A stretch of DNA of 22,360 nucleotides from Gnetum montanum (lineage: Eukaryota; Streptophyta; Gnetopsida; Gnetales; Gnetaceae): contig MNCI01009650.1 of the NCBI GenBank assembly GCA_015680685.1, positions 1,095,196 through 1,117,555 on the forward strand. The letters are read 5' to 3'. The translations under genes and the position numbers were made by a program. The notes beneath the pieces are model-generated. The model did no database searches and was not told the origin of the DNA. It was given only the letters and a program-made list of their open reading frames with translations. Of the stretch, positions 19,617-22,360 are shown in pieces. Position 1 is the stretch's first letter; each line of letters starts with the position of its first letter.

Positions 19617-20450
19617 AACTTTCTTTTCTTGTAGTACCCCTTTTCTAGGATATACCCAACTTTCCCATAGTAGAAACAACTCATTATTTTAAATTTAGTT
19701 GAATTATCAAACCTGTGAGAATATTTCTTTAAATTTACAGAACTTGATAATGAAGCTTTGATGTGTGGATACGTTTGATCTTGACTTCTATCTTTAATGT
19801 GTCTTTTGAAATTGAGCTTTTCAATTAATAATTTCTTATTAGTTTACTCAACAATAATTGTTAACGTTTGAGCATTAGCCATTAGGTTTGAGTATTCTTT
19901 CTTGATATATAAATAATTAGAATTAAGTGCAGCAATTTTTATTTCCTTATCATACAAAATTTCTTTCATTTTAAAGCATAAATTTTTAAAGAAAATAACC
20001 TTGTTACAAAGTAGTTCATACCTTTCTTCCAAAGTGATCTCATCTCCTTTAGCTTCATCAAAAGATGTTGAGTCATTGATGGACTCTTAACCTTTTAAGG
20101 AAAGACATTGATGATGAGAATTTTTGGATGCATAACTAGTTTTCCATTTTCATTCCATCTTGTCTTGATGTTGGTGGTTCTTATTTCTTTACCAAACACT
20201 TCTTTATCCAACCTACAAGTACAAGAACTTTTGAAAGCCATATGGCCTCTTCCATTGCATATCCAACATTGCATAGAGGAATTCTTATGATCAAAAAAGT
20301 TGCATTTCTAACCTCTTGTCTTACCATTGTGGTAGATGAATTGAATGTAAATCTTGAAGATTAATTTGATGAATCTTATCACCCTAGCTCTTCAATTTAT
20401 GAAATTGAATCCATCTAGCATTTGTGGCTTTATAAAATAAGCTCCCCTCA
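19617..20450 (-). pseudogene. gag: Copia gag with zinc knuckles and coiled coil, internally deleted
   Basis: Begins near 20445 with NDEGSLFYK, then after a frameshift KPQMLDGFNFIN and RARVIRF, the start of Copia gag. Only about 40 codons later comes a degraded knuckle (KCNFFDHKNSSMQC) running into WICNGRGHMAF (Cys codon 20268). The bulk of the capsid domain therefore appears deleted. After another frameshift, a Lys/Glu/Leu-rich coiled-coil segment spans about 20032-19844. A last knuckle CFYYGKVGY (about 19685) has Tyr in place of the second Cys and of the His. The frame then runs into PR. Confidence 0.7.
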
Positions 20451-20490
20451 TCATTCACTCTTACGATGTTAAGCTCCAACTTCGAGAGTA

Positions 20491-20501
20491 CTGTGATCCA
20501 A
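20491..20501 (-). other. Probable Copia primer binding site
   Basis: On the minus strand ttggatcacag follows the LTR end. It resembles the initiator tRNA-Met-type site TTGGTATCAGAG with one base missing and one changed. Position between the LTR and the gag start supports the call. Confidence 0.45.
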
Positions 20502-20504
20502 TAA

Positions 20505-21394
20505 CACTTGAGAACCAAGAACTTAGAAGGGGGTTGAATAAGTTTCATCAATTTGAACACAAAATGACACATAAAAATTGCATGGTTTCTAAACTTGGGT
20601 ACATCCACACTCAGAGGGTAGAGTCCTTGCACACATCTAAACTTTGTTTCTTCAAAAATGTGGTTTCAAGGCACTACAATCTTTACAGTGATGTAAGTTT
20701 CACATGGAGTGTTTTCTTGCTAAAAACATGCCCAACCTCACATGGTTCTGATAAGCTCATAATATGCCTTCTTGAAAGAAGCACATCAACCTCATAGGCT
20801 TACAAAAAGAAGAAAAAGAATCAATGAGAGAATGTAACTAACTTTACAAATTCTTTGCAATGAAGATGTTAATACAAAATACAAATTACAAGAAATAGAA
20901 AATTGAAGAACACAAAAAATTTACTTGATGTAGACAATGAATTTTTGAATGAATAGTGCTTGTACAGTGCTTTTCTTTTTCCCAAGAATTGAACTTTATT
21001 TTTTAGCCTTTTACTTTCTAAATCCTCCTCGAAATTGGTGCAATGATTAGGAAATAGCTAGTTGGGACATCCTATTCAAGCTTGGAATCTCTCATTGAAA
21101 CTAAGTCTTCATCTTTGGGACATCTGTTGATCTTCTAGGACATCTAGGGAGATGCCTAAACATCTTTGTTTGGCTTGTAGGCTTCATGCATCCTTCTTGT
21201 CATCTCAACACAGCTCTTACTTTGGTACCATGAAGCTCTTATCTTAAACTCATGGAGTCCTTGTCTTTACACCAATAAGCTCTTGTCCTAATCCAATCAT
21301 GTTCTTATCTTATTCTTTCTTAGACCTGCAACATCATAAGAACATTTTTTACATTTTCCATTTTCTAAGGTTTTTACATATCAAAAGGTTAACA
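20505..21394 (-). repeat. Probable Copia 5' LTR (about 890 bp)
   Basis: Read on the minus strand it would begin TGTTAACC at 21394, right where RNase H similarity of the neighbouring Gypsy element stops. It ends shortly before the primer site, after ttcaacccccttctaag (20525-20541), a C-rich segment common near the ends of plant Copia LTRs. No other LTR is in the window for comparison, so both boundaries are provisional. The sequence contains no supported ORF; open frames at 20108-20290, 20384-20632 and 20534-20797 are incidental. Confidence 0.45.
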
Positions 21395-21399
21395 CTACC

Positions 21400-21599
21400 T
21401 TGATTTATTGAGCTTCTTAGAGAAAATGTAATTAATCTTTCCTCTTGAAACAAAAATCCTCAAATTTCTAGCCCATTAGCATCCACCTTCACTTGAAAGA
21501 ATTTTTTAAAGTCTAAAATTGTAATTACAAGTTCACATTCAATCTTCTATTTTAGTAAGTTAAAGCTTCCTTACATTTCATCATTCCATCTAAAGATTT
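21400..21599 (-). pseudogene. Chromovirus-like RNase H, N-terminal part
   Basis: Reads FKVDANGLEI, a stop, then GFLFQEERLITFSL (about 21505-21420), the typical DAS-type start of Gypsy RNase H followed by its LxQ-x-RPIAF-like block. Similarity ends at about 21400, next to the presumed Copia LTR start. The first catalytic Asp is present; later catalytic residues are not in this fragment. Confidence 0.55.
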
Positions 21600-22360
21600 T
21601 CTTCTTCAAGAGAGAGAAAAAATATTTCATAGAATACCACTAAAATTTCTAATGAATCTCCTATATAGGTTATTAAAGTAAAAAAAGAACCTACTTCTCC
21701 AACATTATTTGGTATTGACCACTTCTTTATAGCCTTTACCTTGGTTTCCTTCATTCTCACTTTATTTTTATAAATCACATGTTCCAAGTAGATGATCTCT
21801 TTCTTCAAGAAGTTACATTTCTTAATGTTGATCACCAACTATGTCTCATTTAATTTTTGGCACATATGCCTCAAATTATTAATGTGCTCCTTTTCATTAG
21901 ACTTATACATTAAGATGACATGAAAGAAAACAAATTCAACATTTTCCAATTAACTTCTTGTGCATACCATGTATCAAGCTTATGAACATAGTACTGTCAT
22001 TTGTTAATCGAAATAGCATCACAAGTCATTTAAATAAACCATATGTATTTTAAAATGTTGTTTTCCATTCATCACTTAGCTTTATTCTAATTTGATGATA
22101 TTTACTTTTTAAATTAATGTTTCTAAACATCCCAGCATATGTCAAAGCATCAAGAATATCATCCATCCTTAAAATGAAAAAATAACATCTTATCATAATC
22201 TCATTCACTATGCTTGAGTTAAAGCACATCCTCCACTCCTCTTCTTGAGAGCTAGCACTAATAGAACTACACAAGGTAATATGGACTCCATTACAAATTC
22301 ATTTTCAAGTAGCTCCTCTACTTATATTTGAAATTATTCTCTCTGATTTGGTTTCATTTG
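21600..22360 (-). pseudogene. pol: Chromovirus-like reverse transcriptase (decayed)
   Basis: From the right edge the frame (codon starts 2 mod 3) reads EEEWRMCFNSSIVNEIMIR, DDILDALTYAGMFRNINLKSKYHQIRI and SDEWKTTF (22274-22050). Palm and box region is badly degraded from 22045 to 21900: where relatives have the catalytic Asp pair, the sequence reads FFHVILMYK. The Asp of the DLxSGYHQ block is Asn here (NLKSKYHQ). A second frame (1 mod 3, 21838-21640) gives INIKKCNFLKKEIIYLEHVI and KVKAIKKWSIPNNVGEV, the connection region. All three catalytic aspartates are gone. Confidence 0.8.

Larger units (their letters stand above)
17769..21394 (-). mobile_element. Ty1/Copia element, truncated within RT
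   Basis: Read on the minus strand the order is LTR, primer site, gag with zinc knuckles, PR, INT and start of RT. INT preceding RT defines Copia. One frame (codon starts at 1 mod 3) carries PR, INT and RT from 19616 to 17769 with only nonsense changes. The RT remainder, RNase H and 3' LTR are missing at the junction with copy B. A coiled-coil segment between the knuckles and PR suggests a Sirevirus-like or related lineage, but that is only a suggestion. Confidence 0.8.
21395..22360 (-). mobile_element. Ty3/Gypsy chromovirus-like element fragment
   Basis: The minus strand carries RT followed by RNase H of a different Gypsy element from copies A and B. It has the chromovirus-style motifs DDILDALTYAGMF, YHQIRIKLSDEWKTTF and INIKKCNFLKKEIIYLEHVI. 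It runs off the right edge of the window and is interrupted at about 21394 by the Copia LTR. Confidence 0.75.

Noticed and set aside
1-22360. CRISPR array, bacterial operon, defence system or toxin gene
   Set aside because: No regularly spaced repeats or prokaryotic gene arrangement; all recognised coding sequence is plant LTR retrotransposon.

Overview
The window is intergenic DNA from a plant nuclear genome packed with old, decayed LTR retrotransposons. No intact host gene, rRNA, tRNA or CRISPR array is visible. The AT-rich composition, nested plant-type Ty3/Gypsy and Ty1/Copia remains, a tRNA-derived SINE and heavy nonsense decay fit a large-genome seed plant. A conifer or other gymnosperm is my guess, at low confidence. 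All coding regions are pseudogenes that I recognised by hand translation across frames.

Left (1-5548, + strand): the 3' part of an Athila-type Ty3/Gypsy element (copy A). It holds a post-pol spacer, about 1.4 kb of unassigned sequence, a long post-pol ORF (2076-4495; globular N-terminus plus about 280 residues of coiled coil), a polypurine tract and a 3' LTR (4690-5548). A perfect 129-bp inverted repeat inside the ORF (3005-3361) has an undetermined base just beyond one arm and another inside the other arm, and may be an assembly artefact.

Middle (5549-9513): AT-rich spacer without genes. It contains a SINE-like insertion bounded by a perfect 14-bp direct repeat (body 7269-7456), an older relative near 7905-7990 and a perfect 36-bp tandem duplication (8731-8802).

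Centre (9514-17768, + strand): a second copy of the same family (copy B). Its order is 5' LTR, tRNA-Asp-type primer binding site, gag, protease, reverse transcriptase, RNase H, integrase, post-pol spacer and the start of the same extra ORF, cut off at about 17768. Both copies carry a polypurine-like motif just after pol that repeats the one at the 3' LTR.

Right (17769-22360, - strand): a Copia element (5' LTR about 20505-21394, PBS, gag, PR, INT, start of RT) broken within RT where it meets copy B. It appears to have inserted into the RNase H of a third, Ty3/Gypsy chromovirus-like element (RT and RNase H, 21395 to window end). The history is one of nested insertion, truncation and C-to-T dominated decay. 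The item most worth pursuing is the coiled-coil ORF sitting where Athila elements carry an env-like gene.
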